From NCBI RefSeq assembly GCF_003385115.1, contig NZ_QUNI01000007.1, positions 124,001 to 188,000 of the forward strand: a DNA stretch of 64,000 bases, given 5' to 3'. The notes under the pieces are model-generated. The model did no database searches and had not been told where the DNA came from. It was given only the letters and a program-made list of their open reading frames with translations. A program made the translations under genes and the position numbers. This document shows, piece by piece, positions 55,532 to 64,000 of this stretch; position 1 is the first letter of the stretch, and every line of letters starts with the position of its first letter. Origin of the DNA: Flavobacterium aquicola (lineage in GTDB: Bacteria > Bacteroidota > Bacteroidia > Flavobacteriales > Flavobacteriaceae).

Positions 55532-57943
55532 ATGAAAAAAATAATTACAGTTATTATCCTTTTTATGACTTTTTTCCAAACCAGTACTATAATTGCTCAG
55601 GATATTTTAAAAGGTAATGATTTAAGTACTATTAAAGTTGATAATTTAACTAGTAATGAAATAGATAAAATTAAATCACAATTGGCAAATAGTCAGATTT
55701 CTATTGATCAAGCGGAGCCTATGGTATTATCCAAAGGGATGAGTCCTATGGAATTTGCAAAATTAAAAGCGAGGTTAGCATCCTCAACTATTAATTCAAA
55801 TAATGTTTCTAGTACAGGAACTGTTGGGGATATAACAGTAGCAACTGATCAAAATGTAGTTGAGTATAATAGTCCTAAAAAAAATGATGATATTTTAGTT
55901 TTTGGCTCTGAATTGTTTGATAATCCCTCTCTTAATTTTGCTCAAGATTTAAAATTAGCTACTCCCGTTAATTATATATTAGGACCTGGTGATGAATTGC
56001 AAATTGCTGTATATGGTGTACAAGAATTTAATAGTAATATAGCTGTTACTGCAGAAGGAAAAATCAGTATCCAATTCGTTGGACAAATTTCAGTTTCTGG
56101 AATGACTATTGAGGCAGCGACTCAAAAAATAAAGGGCGCAATAGCTAAAGTATATGGTACTGTAAAATCTGGGCAATCACAAGTAAGTGTGACTTTGAGT
56201 AAGATTCGAACTATAAAAGTGACTGTAATTGGAGGTAATCAGCCAGGTAATTACTCAGTTTCTTCATTGGCTACAGTTTTTAATGCATTGCATTTAGCAG
56301 GAGGTCCTGGTAAAAATGGTAGTTATAGAAATATTGAATTAATTCGAAATAATAAAGTTTTAAGAAAAATTGATGTCTATCGCTTTTTAGTAAAAGGAGA
56401 TCAAGCAGATAATATTGGATTAAGAGACAATGATGTAATTAGAATTCCTGCGTACAGCCAGAGAGTTGTATTGTCAGGTGAAGTTAAACGACCTGGGATT
56501 TTCGAAATGAAAAATGGTGAAACATTTTCCGATTTATTATCATTTGCTTCGGGGTTTAATGAATTTGCATATACTGCTTCAGTTAATGTTGAACAAAAAA
56601 CAGGTAAGGAATTTAAAGTTCTTGATATTAATGAAGAAAATTATTCAAGTTATATTCCTAAATCAGGAGATGTTTTTAAAGTATCAAGAATATTAGATCG
56701 ATTCGAGAACCGTATTAAAATTGAAGGAGCTGTTTTCAGGCCAGACACTTATTCTTTTAAAGAAGGAATGAGAGTTTCAGATTTAGTTACGAAAGCTGAA
56801 GGATTAAAAGAAGATGCTTATACAAAAAGAGCAAAAATAATTCGTTTAAAATCTGATTTAACTTCAGAAATAGTAAATGTTGACCTAAATGCAGCATTAA
56901 AAGGAGATTTAAATGCAAATGTTGAGTTAAAAAGAGAGGATGTTTTTACTATTTATTCTGTTTTAGAATTTAGAGAAGAATATAAAATCTCTATAGATGG
57001 TGAAGTGAAAAATCCAGGAAAATATCCTTATTATGAAAATCTTACTTTAAATGATTTAATAGTTCAGGTAGGAGGATTTACTGGTTCAGCTTCAAAGAGA
57101 GTTGAAATTGCAAGAATGATTAAGTCTGATTCTATTAAAGAAAATGATTCCAAAAGAGTAGAAGTGTTTAATTTAGAGCTCACTCCAGAAAATGAGCAAA
57201 TTAAGAATTTCCCTTTAGAACCTTTTGATGTTGTTAATATTCGCAGATTAGCTGTTTATGAAAAACCTTCAGTAGTGAAGATAAGTGGATCGGTTGTTTA
57301 TCCAGGAAACTATGTTCTTGCAAATAAAAAAGAGTCAGTTTACTCAATAGTTATGCGTGCAGGCGGGTTAACTACCGATGCAAATTTTCAAGGATTGAAA
57401 ATTAAGCGACCTATAAAAAGTGATCAAATTGAGGATATTGAAAATGTAAGTATTAATGTTAATGGAGATAATTCTCAAGAAAAATTATCTAAAAAGTTAG
57501 AGGATGAAATTAAATTTGCAACTATTCCTGTAAACTGGGAAAAAATAGTGAAAGATAAAGATCACTATTCAAATGTTACCCTATTTGGAGGAGATGAAAT
57601 TATAGTATCTAAATTTAATGAAGGAGTAAAAATTGTTGGAAATGTTTTGTTAACATCGGAAATTCCATATCGAAAAAATAAGAATTTCAATTATTATATT
57701 GATGCTGTAGGAGGAATAGATAGTAAAGGTTGGAAAAAGAAAGCTTATATCATTTATCCAAATGGAAAAGCGGCAGTGGCAAAATCTTTTTTGTTTTTTA
57801 AATCTTATCCTAAAGTTTTACCAGATTCGCAAATAGTTGTACCTACTAAACCGGAAACAGATAAAATGAGTTCAGGTGAATTAGTAAGTATTGCAAGTGT
57901 AGTTACTAGTTTAGCGTTGTTAATAGTTACTGCTTTTAAATAA
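55532..57943 (+). CDS. Large SLBB-repeat polysaccharide export protein (second Wza/OPX type)
   Basis: An 803-residue secreted protein. Signal peptide to about residue 22 (STIIAQ). A polysaccharide export domain follows (NYILGPGDELQIAVYG near 148-163), then about five SLBB-type repeats marked by VVLSGEVKRPGIFE, IKIEGAVFRPDTYS, ISIDGEVKNPGKYP and VKISGSVVYPGNYV. There is no lipobox. The C-terminus has a hydrophobic helix (VSIASVVTSLALLIVTAF). It is much longer than the first Wza-like protein and is probably the outer-membrane or periplasmic channel of a second export route. 13 bp before the Wzz-like gene. Confidence 0.9.
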   Translation: MKKIITVIILFMTFFQTSTIIAQDILKGNDLSTIKVDNLTSNEIDKIKSQLANSQISIDQAEPMVLSKGMSPMEFAKLKARLASSTINSNNVSSTGTVGDITVATDQNVVEYNSPKKNDDILVFGSELFDNPSLNFAQDLKLATPVNYILGPGDELQIAVYGVQEFNSNIAVTAEGKISIQFVGQISVSGMTIEAATQKIKGAIAKVYGTVKSGQSQVSVTLSKIRTIKVTVIGGNQPGNYSVSSLATVFNALHLAGGPGKNGSYRNIELIRNNKVLRKIDVYRFLVKGDQADNIGLRDNDVIRIPAYSQRVVLSGEVKRPGIFEMKNGETFSDLLSFASGFNEFAYTASVNVEQKTGKEFKVLDINEENYSSYIPKSGDVFKVSRILDRFENRIKIEGAVFRPDTYSFKEGMRVSDLVTKAEGLKEDAYTKRAKIIRLKSDLTSEIVNVDLNAALKGDLNANVELKREDVFTIYSVLEFREEYKISIDGEVKNPGKYPYYENLTLNDLIVQVGGFTGSASKRVEIARMIKSDSIKENDSKRVEVFNLELTPENEQIKNFPLEPFDVVNIRRLAVYEKPSVVKISGSVVYPGNYVLANKKESVYSIVMRAGGLTTDANFQGLKIKRPIKSDQIEDIENVSINVNGDNSQEKLSKKLEDEIKFATIPVNWEKIVKDKDHYSNVTLFGGDEIIVSKFNEGVKIVGNVLLTSEIPYRKNKNFNYYIDAVGGIDSKGWKKKAYIIYPNGKAAVAKSFLFFKSYPKVLPDSQIVVPTKPETDKMSSGELVSIASVVTSLALLIVTAFK

Positions 57944-57956
57944 AATTCGATTTAAA

Positions 57957-59021
57957 ATGAACAAAATGCCAAAAGACACAGATGAATTGTCAATAAAAGA
58001 ATTATTAGAAAAAGTTAATGATTGGTGGTCTTATTTAATTTCAAAATGGAGAATCATTATTTTGGTAGGGATTATAGGAGGTATTTTAGGGCTCTTGATT
58101 TCTTTTTTAAAAAAACCTACCTATACAGCAACTTTATCTTTTGTTTTAGAAGATGATGGTAGTTCTGGAAGTGGCTTAGGTGGAGCCATGGGTTTAGCAA
58201 GTCAGTTTGGGTTCGATCTGGGTAGTGGAGGTGGAGGGATTTTTACTGGAGATAATTTGATGGAGCTATTTAAGTCAAGAAGAATGGTAGAAGAGACTTT
58301 ACTAAGTCCGGTTAATGTTTTAGAAGGCAAAAAAATATCTTTAGCTGAAATGTATATTGATGATCAAGGCTGGAGGCAAAACTGGATAGAGGATTCCAAG
58401 CTTAAAAATATAAAATTTCTGCCAAAAATGAAGCGTGAAATTTTTACTAGAGAGCATGATAGTATTTTAGGAAAAATGTATGAAATTTTTTCTATGAGTG
58501 ATTTTGCTGTTGAACAGCCTGATAAAAAAGTTTCAATAATTAATATACAAATGACTTCTAAAAATGAAGTTTTTTCTAAAGTTTTTATTGAATCTTTAGT
58601 CAAAGTTGTATCTGAATTTTACGTTGATACAAAGAGTAAAAAAGCAAGATTGAATATGATTATTTTAGAAAAGCAAGTAGATTCGGTACGAAATGAGCTA
58701 AATAGTGCACTAACAGGAGTTGCTATGGCTAATGATAATACATTTAATTTGAATCCAGCTTTAAATGTAAGACGTGTTCCTTCTGCAAAAAGACAAGTTG
58801 ATGTTCAGGCTAATTCAACATTATTAGCTGAATTAGTTAAACAAACTGAGTTGGCGAAGGTGTCTCTTAGAAGAGATACACCCTTAATACAAGTTATTGA
58901 TGCACCAGTATACCCTCTTAAAAAAAATGAATTTGGAAAAATTAAAAGTATTTTTATAGGATCATTTTTGTCGATTTTATTTTTAATCTTATTCTATATT
59001 TTAAGAAAAGAATATCAATAA
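57957..59021 (+). CDS. Wzz-type chain-length determinant without kinase domain
   Basis: A 354-residue inner-membrane protein. TM1 is at about 33-51 (IIILVGIIGGILGLLISFL), with a periplasmic domain starting PTYTATLSFVLEDD and a Gly-rich segment (about 68-98) of low complexity. A PVYPLKKNEFGK proline-rich segment lies before TM2 (about 331-350). The BY-kinase module present in the first co-polymerase is missing, and no separate kinase gene follows in the window. It pairs with the large SLBB protein upstream. Confidence 0.88.
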   Translation: MNKMPKDTDELSIKELLEKVNDWWSYLISKWRIIILVGIIGGILGLLISFLKKPTYTATLSFVLEDDGSSGSGLGGAMGLASQFGFDLGSGGGGIFTGDNLMELFKSRRMVEETLLSPVNVLEGKKISLAEMYIDDQGWRQNWIEDSKLKNIKFLPKMKREIFTREHDSILGKMYEIFSMSDFAVEQPDKKVSIINIQMTSKNEVFSKVFIESLVKVVSEFYVDTKSKKARLNMIILEKQVDSVRNELNSALTGVAMANDNTFNLNPALNVRRVPSAKRQVDVQANSTLLAELVKQTELAKVSLRRDTPLIQVIDAPVYPLKKNEFGKIKSIFIGSFLSILFLILFYILRKEYQ

Positions 59022-59251
59022 ACAAGAAGAATTATTGTGAGTAATGTAAATTAATTGGAAGAGAATATCGTGATCCAAAAAGAGATAGATTTGTGTTTTG
59101 ATGTTTATGAGTCATCATTTTACTACGCAATAGTTTGCAAAAAATTTTGCTAAAATGGAATACAAAAGATGGGATCTAAAAGTTTGATTTTAAATTATCG
59201 AATAATTTAAATTAAGAATTTAAATAATTAAATAGAAATTAAAAAAGACAT

Positions 59252-60274
59252 ATGAAAATATTAGTTACAGGTGTTGCAGGATTTATTGGATTTCATTTGG
59301 TTAAAAGTTTACTTGTAAAAGGTATAAATGTGGTAGGTATTGATAATATCAATGATTATTACGATATCAATTTAAAATTAGATCGTTTACATGAATTAGG
59401 AATTAGTAAAGAATTAGTTTTTGAAGAAGGAAAATTAACTGATAGTTTGAAGTTTGATAATTTTAAATTTGCCAAGATTGATATAATTGATCTAACTAGA
59501 TTAGAAGATTTATTTGCAGAAGAAAATTTCACGTATATAGTTAATTTGGCTGCTCAGGCTGGGGTTAGATATTCTTTGGAAAACCCTCATGCATATGTTC
59601 AATCTAATATTGTAGGTTTTGTAAATATTTTGGAATGTTCCAGAAAGTATAAAATTAAACATTTGGTGTATGCTTCAAGTTCGTCAGTATATGGGATGAA
59701 TGATAAAATTCCTTTTTCTGAAGATGACAGAGTAGATTTTCCAGTAAGTCTCTATGCTGCTACTAAAAAAAGTAATGAATTAATGGCTCATACATACAGT
59801 CATTTATACCAATTACCGACAACTGGATTACGTTTTTTTACTGTTTATGGCCCATATGGCAGACCAGATATGTCTCCAATGCTTTTTGCAGATGCAATTT
59901 ATTCGGGTAAAGCAATAAAAGTTTTTAATGGTGGCGATATGCTGCGTGATTTTACATTTGTAGATGATATTGTGAAAGGTATTGTAGAAGTAATGGAAAA
60001 AGCACCTAACAAAGAAGATAAGCAGCCATACTACCGTCTTTTTAATATTGGAAATTCAAAGCCAATTCAATTAATGCATTTTATTAACACTATGGAAAAA
60101 ACTATTGGTATTGAAGCTAAATTGGACATGTACCCTATGCAGCCTGGTGATGTAAAAGTTACTTATGCGGATACTTCAAAGCTAGAATTTCATACCAATT
60201 ACAGGCCTAGTACTAGTTTGGATGAAGGTATTTCTTCTTTTATTTTATGGTATAAAATGTATAAAAACATTTAA
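59252..60274 (+). CDS. UDP-glucuronate 4-epimerase-like NAD-dependent epimerase
   Basis: A 340-residue SDR. GVAGFIG is at 7-13, YxxxK at Y168/K172, with DNINDYYDINLKLDRL and RFFTVYGPYGRPDM blocks typical of UDP-glucuronate epimerases of the LspL/CapI group. It would turn UDP-GlcA (from ugd) into UDP-GalA. It follows a 230-bp gap that holds a -7-like TAGATTTG (59086-59093) and otherwise nothing clear. Confidence 0.9.
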   Translation: MKILVTGVAGFIGFHLVKSLLVKGINVVGIDNINDYYDINLKLDRLHELGISKELVFEEGKLTDSLKFDNFKFAKIDIIDLTRLEDLFAEENFTYIVNLAAQAGVRYSLENPHAYVQSNIVGFVNILECSRKYKIKHLVYASSSSVYGMNDKIPFSEDDRVDFPVSLYAATKKSNELMAHTYSHLYQLPTTGLRFFTVYGPYGRPDMSPMLFADAIYSGKAIKVFNGGDMLRDFTFVDDIVKGIVEVMEKAPNKEDKQPYYRLFNIGNSKPIQLMHFINTMEKTIGIEAKLDMYPMQPGDVKVTYADTSKLEFHTNYRPSTSLDEGISSFILWYKMYKNI

Positions 60275-60286
60275 TTTTCTTACATA

Positions 60287-61522
60287 ATGTCTTTATCATT
60301 AAAAAAAAATTTTGGTTTTGCTTTAATTGGCAATTTTGGATATGCCTTGTGTCAATATATAATACTTTTGGTATTTGTTAAATTATTTAGTACTGAAGAT
60401 GTTGGTAAGTTTATTTATGCAGGAGCATTTACCACCCCACTTATGTTGGCTTTAGAAATGCAATTAAGAAATTTTTATGTAACTGATCACGAAAATAAAT
60501 TAAAATTCTTTGACTACAATGTTTTTAGACTATTAGCAACACTTTTAGGTGTCAGTTTACTTGGAATATTAGCGATTATAATTTGTCCAGAATACTTTTA
60601 TATTATTATCATAGTTGCTTTAATTAAAAGTTTTGAGTCGCAGTTAGATTTAATTTATGGTGTTTATCAGAAAAATCATCATTTAAATTTTGTAGCTTAT
60701 TCGCGAATTATACGAGGTGTAGTTGCAGTTATAGTGGTTGCTGGTCTGTCATTTGTTTTCAGGAATATAATAGTTTCATTATTGGGTTATCTATTAAGTT
60801 GGTTTGTTCTATATTATTTTTATGAAAAAAATCAAGTTGTAAAAAGAGGTTTCATTAAAAAAAATGAATTCAAAATTGTCCAACCACAAAAGGGAAAAAT
60901 GATGAATTTGATAAGTATGTGTTTGCCAATATTCATTGCTATTTTTATAGATAAATATTATTTGAATTATCCAAGATTAAGTGTAGAAAAATATTTTGGA
61001 GTTAATATTTTGGCTATTTTCGGTAGTTTGTTGTATTTTAAATCACTAGCAGGGCAATTTGTGACTTCTCTAATTCAGGCTGCAATGCCAAAAATGGCTG
61101 TTTATGTACAAAAAAAAGAATACATTTCTTTAAATAAATTATTAGCTAAAATGATTATTATAGCAGCCTCATTGGGTTTAACTTTAACACTAGTATTTTA
61201 TTTTTTCGGGACTTTTTTCCTTAGATTATTATATACTGAAGAATATGTACCATATTCGGATGTTTTGGTAGTCATTTTATTAGGGACAACAGTTTCTTGT
61301 TGCTATTTGTACATAGGAAGTACATTAACGTGTATACGCAAGCAGTGGGTAAGACTTCCTATATCAATAATTTCGTTTGTAATGCTTTTTTCTTTAATCA
61401 ATTTTAGCCATCTTAATGGGCTTATGGATATTGCTAAAATTGTTTTGTATGTAGAGCTTTTCAGTTTAGTGATGTACTTGTTTGTTTACTTTTTCTTTAT
61501 TGTAAAACTTAAAAAAATATAA
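60287..61522 (+). CDS. Wzx-type oligosaccharide flippase
   Basis: A 411-residue integral membrane protein with about twelve hydrophobic helices, starting LKKNFGFALIGNFGYALCQY, the opening common to polysaccharide flippases of the MOP superfamily. It would move undecaprenyl-linked repeat units across the inner membrane. Sequence conservation is low in this family, so the call rests on topology, opening motif and neighbours. It is 12 bp after the epimerase and 2 bp before a glycosyltransferase. Confidence 0.85.
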   Translation: MSLSLKKNFGFALIGNFGYALCQYIILLVFVKLFSTEDVGKFIYAGAFTTPLMLALEMQLRNFYVTDHENKLKFFDYNVFRLLATLLGVSLLGILAIIICPEYFYIIIIVALIKSFESQLDLIYGVYQKNHHLNFVAYSRIIRGVVAVIVVAGLSFVFRNIIVSLLGYLLSWFVLYYFYEKNQVVKRGFIKKNEFKIVQPQKGKMMNLISMCLPIFIAIFIDKYYLNYPRLSVEKYFGVNILAIFGSLLYFKSLAGQFVTSLIQAAMPKMAVYVQKKEYISLNKLLAKMIIIAASLGLTLTLVFYFFGTFFLRLLYTEEYVPYSDVLVVILLGTTVSCCYLYIGSTLTCIRKQWVRLPISIISFVMLFSLINFSHLNGLMDIAKIVLYVELFSLVMYLFVYFFFIVKLKKI

Positions 61523-61524
61523 TA

Positions 61525-62670
61525 ATGAAAATTTTAACTATTATTAGTAAACTTGAAATGGGTGGTATTGAAAAGACACTCCTTTCTTGTTTACCATATT
61601 TTAAAAGTCGTGGAATTGAAATGCATATTCTCTGTACCGTAGGGGGAGAATTAGATTCAGAATTTATTAAACAGGGTGTAACTTTAATAGATTTTGGGAA
61701 GTATAAAAAGCCGTTTTTTGATGCTGTTAAATTATATAAAGTTTTAAAAAAAGGAGAATATGATGTTGTGCATAGCCGTTACGGTCATACTTCTGGTATT
61801 TTTGCCACAATAGGTAAATTGTTAAACATTCCGGTTTTCGTTTCTGTTCATAATGAGAAAGCCATGTTTATGCTTAATTTGGTAAATAAGCCTATATTTT
61901 CTAATTTTCGTATGGCATATTTAACTTTACATAAGCATTGGACAGTTAAATACGCTACTAAAATTGTGGGTCATTCGCAGGCAAATCTTAGTTATTTTAC
62001 TAAAGATTGGAAATGTAATTATTCAAAATATACAGTTGTTTATAATGGTGTTGATTTTTCCAAGTTTGAGAATACAGCATTACTAAACGTGGATAAATCT
62101 ATTCAATTAGAAACATTTGTAAAAGGAGCTTCAAAAGTCTTAATTCATATAGGAAGTTTTAAAGAACAAAAAAATCATGAATTTTTAATCAATGTTTTTG
62201 GGAAATTAAATCCAATTGAAAATAATTTTAAATTAATATTGCTTGGTACTGGAAGCTTAAAATCTAAAATTGAAGAGATTGCTTTAGAAAAGGAGTTACA
62301 AAGTCATATTTACTTTGTAGGAATGGATAGTAATATAACTCCATATTTAGCATTGTCTGATATTTTTTTCTTTCCGTCTTTGTATGAGGGTTTTGGTAAT
62401 GTACTTATAGAAGCACAGTATATGAAATTACCTATTTGTGCATCAGGAATAGCGCCTCATTACGAGGCTGCCTATAAAGGTTATCAAAAGTTTTTCTTTG
62501 ATCCAAGTAATGAAAGTGAAGCTTTAAATAAATTACAAAATCTTATTTTAAAATTAAATTCGGGAGATTTAAATTTTGAGATTGAAGAAGCTTACGAATT
62601 TGCAAAACAATTTTCTATCGAAAAAATGGCAGAAAATTTAGTTAACTTGTTTGAGGACTCCAAAATCTAA
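61525..62670 (+). CDS. GT4-family glycosyltransferase
   Basis: A 381-residue, two-domain GT-B enzyme. The N-terminal ISKLEMGGIEKTLLSCLPYF resembles the acceptor-side glycine loop. The C-terminal domain has LIHIGSFKEQKNHEFLINVF and the EX7E-type motif FFPSLYEGFGNVLIEAQ, with Glu residues for the nucleotide-sugar donor. It should add one sugar to the lipid-linked repeat unit; donor and acceptor are unknown. It is the only glycosyltransferase in the window, so others must follow beyond 64 kb. Confidence 0.92.
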   Translation: MKILTIISKLEMGGIEKTLLSCLPYFKSRGIEMHILCTVGGELDSEFIKQGVTLIDFGKYKKPFFDAVKLYKVLKKGEYDVVHSRYGHTSGIFATIGKLLNIPVFVSVHNEKAMFMLNLVNKPIFSNFRMAYLTLHKHWTVKYATKIVGHSQANLSYFTKDWKCNYSKYTVVYNGVDFSKFENTALLNVDKSIQLETFVKGASKVLIHIGSFKEQKNHEFLINVFGKLNPIENNFKLILLGTGSLKSKIEEIALEKELQSHIYFVGMDSNITPYLALSDIFFFPSLYEGFGNVLIEAQYMKLPICASGIAPHYEAAYKGYQKFFFDPSNESEALNKLQNLILKLNSGDLNFEIEEAYEFAKQFSIEKMAENLVNLFEDSKI

Positions 62671-62675
62671 ATATT

Positions 62676-63893
62676 GTGGAAGAGACAATAAGTAAAATTC
62701 ATGGGAAATATGATAAAAAAATTAGTTTGTTAATTGCTATATTACTTATTTTATCAGCTGGTGTTATATTTTTAAAAAATGTATTCACAAATGTAATAAA
62801 CTTGGTCTTAATTTTTTTATTCCTTTTTTTTTGTATTTCAAAAATTAGATATAATGATGGATTATTTAATTTTAGTAGAAATGGTGGAAAAAAAATATTT
62901 GTTATTACAGTTTTTATTATAATACATTTTTGCTTTTTATTTTTGTTGAGAGGGGATAATGACAAACCAACATTTACAATTTTCTGGTATATAGCATTTA
63001 TTTTTTGTCTTTTTTTAAGCAAACCAATATTAGATTTAGCAGTTAAATATTTTGCCACCATAGTATTATGGATTGTGATTTTTGCTTTATTAAATTACAT
63101 TGTCAGCTTATTAGGGATTTCTTTGCCTTATATTACTTTTATGGCATCTACAAGAGATACTACTTATTATATTTATCCTGGTACTGTTAGGCTTCATGGG
63201 CAAAATTATGATGTTTTTGGGCGTGAAGCTTTTAGACTTTCAGGTATCTTTCCTGAACCAAGTATGTTTGGATTGGTTTGTACATTTGTAATTTATTCAA
63301 AGGCATTTATTAATAATAAATTTAAAAATGCAATAATTGTAATTGGTGTTATATTATCAATGTCAATGGGGGCAATTATAACTTTATGTGGTTATGTTTT
63401 TTTTGAGTTGAAATCTACCAGACAAAAAATATTTGTTTTTTTAAGTATCTCTATCATACTTTTATTAGCATTTGTAAGTTTACCACAAGAAATTGTTGCA
63501 AGGTTTGTTTTGGATAAGTTTTCAGGAGACGCTTTAGAAGCAAGAACAACATTAGATTTTTCAGGTTTCTACAATAACTATTTAGATCATATTTCGATAT
63601 CACAATTATTAATTGGCGAGGGAGTTAGTGTATTAGATAATTATGATTTTATTGTTTCAGATTATAGAGGTCTTTTTATCAAATTTGGGTCATTAGGTAT
63701 TGGCCTCTATTTTTTATGGTTATGGTCAAATATAAAAAAATCTTCATGGAATAACACTTTTTTAGTTGCATTCATATTTTTGATCATATTTTTGCATAGA
63801 TCATGGTTTTTATTGTCTTTTATTTTTATGTTCTTTATTTACTATATCTCATTTGCTCAAAATAAAATTAAATCTAATAAAATTTACTTATGA
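62676..63893 (+). CDS. Wzy-type O-antigen/capsule polymerase
   Basis: A 405-residue integral membrane protein with about eleven helices and a large periplasmic loop around residues 155-190 (DTTYYIYPGTVRLHGQNYD, then FREAFRLSGIFPEPSMFG-like). The RLSGIFPEPSMFG segment is typical of Wzy-like polymerases. The start is a GTG at 62676, 5 bp after the preceding stop; there is no in-frame ATG before the first helices. Its stop overlaps the next ATG (ATGA). Confidence 0.82.
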   Translation: MEETISKIHGKYDKKISLLIAILLILSAGVIFLKNVFTNVINLVLIFLFLFFCISKIRYNDGLFNFSRNGGKKIFVITVFIIIHFCFLFLLRGDNDKPTFTIFWYIAFIFCLFLSKPILDLAVKYFATIVLWIVIFALLNYIVSLLGISLPYITFMASTRDTTYYIYPGTVRLHGQNYDVFGREAFRLSGIFPEPSMFGLVCTFVIYSKAFINNKFKNAIIVIGVILSMSMGAIITLCGYVFFELKSTRQKIFVFLSISIILLLAFVSLPQEIVARFVLDKFSGDALEARTTLDFSGFYNNYLDHISISQLLIGEGVSVLDNYDFIVSDYRGLFIKFGSLGIGLYFLWLWSNIKKSSWNNTFLVAFIFLIIFLHRSWFLLSFIFMFFIYYISFAQNKIKSNKIYL

Positions 63894-64000
63894 AAAAGTA
63901 CATAAAATATTTAGCGGTTATTTTTGTTAGTTTCATTTTTCAAATGGGTTGCGGACAAAATAATAGTAAAATGGAATATAAAAATATTCCAGGAAAAATT
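63890..64000 (+). CDS. Lipoprotein gene, cut by the window edge
   Basis: The ATG at 63890 overlaps the stop of the polymerase gene. The 37 visible codons encode a lipoprotein signal with lipobox QMGC21 followed by GQNNSKMEYKNIPGK. The mature part is not in the window, so function cannot be said. Translational coupling to the Wzy-like gene makes it part of the capsule operon. Confidence 0.8.
   Translation, partial: MKKYIKYLAVIFVSFIFQMGCGQNNSKMEYKNIPGKI

Noticed and set aside
62699..63061. A 120-codon minus-strand frame within the polymerase gene
   Set aside because: Lys/Ile/Asn-rich antisense of a hydrophobic coding sequence; typical shadow of an AT-rich membrane protein gene.

Overview
The window comes from an AT-rich member of the Bacteroidota, most likely Flavobacterium or a close relative. 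The support is: many copies of the Bacteroidota -7 promoter box (TAnnTTTG); two SusC/SusD outer-membrane uptake pairs; lipoproteins with an acidic residue soon after the lipobox cysteine; a UpxY-type NusG paralogue in a capsule locus; and the gene order str-S10-spc-alpha-carA-eno-citrate synthase, which I remember as typical of Flavobacteriaceae. The genus is inferred; there is no rRNA in the window. I found no tRNA, rRNA, CRISPR array, insertion sequence or prophage.

Layout. (1) 1-6.9 kb: housekeeping and accessory genes (GNAT acetyltransferase, RadC, a Xre/RES toxin-antitoxin pair, a HAD nucleotidase, a secreted unknown, RarA, a rhomboid protease, RlmB), with a structured dispersed-type repeat between rarA and the rhomboid gene. 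(2) 7.0-18.3 kb, minus strand: two tandem SusC/SusD operons, the downstream one with two extra lipoproteins. No glycosidase, sulfatase, protease or regulator accompanies them. Their upstream regions share sequence, including an inverted repeat TTATAAC-N16-GTTATAA. (3) 18.6-20.3 kb: an Omp85-family outer-membrane protein. (4) 20.5-37.8 kb, plus strand: the complete ribosomal super-cluster from rpsL to rplQ, including fusA, secY, infA, rpmJ and rpoA, with two good promoters and several structured intercistronic segments. (5) 38-46.1 kb: carA, eno, citrate synthase, two guanidino-modifying-enzyme-like hydrolases (DDAH-like and CtlX-like), MarC, a CoA-binding protein and RecR. (6) 46.1-64 kb: a capsule/exopolysaccharide locus of the Wzx/Wzy type that continues past the right edge.

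How the capsule genes fit together. A Wza-like lipoprotein and a Wzc-like tyrosine autokinase come first. Four nucleotide-sugar enzymes follow: a UDP-HexNAc 4-epimerase, UDP-glucose dehydrogenase, a UDP-HexNAc dehydrogenase and dTDP-glucose 4,6-dehydratase. Then come a UpxY antiterminator, a structured leader, a second large SLBB outer-membrane export protein with its own chain-length protein, a UDP-glucuronate epimerase-like enzyme, flippase, glycosyltransferase, polymerase and a truncated lipoprotein gene. The precursor set predicts an acidic, uronic-acid-rich polymer (inference).

Most worth following up: the shared 30-bp inverted repeat upstream of both susC genes; the structured leader between upxY and the second export operon; three hairpin elements inside the ribosomal cluster (before rpsH, rpsD and rplQ); the palindrome overlapping the Xre/RES promoter; and the dispersed-type repeat near 5.1 kb. 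All coordinates were read by eye, and no alignment, folding or database search was run.
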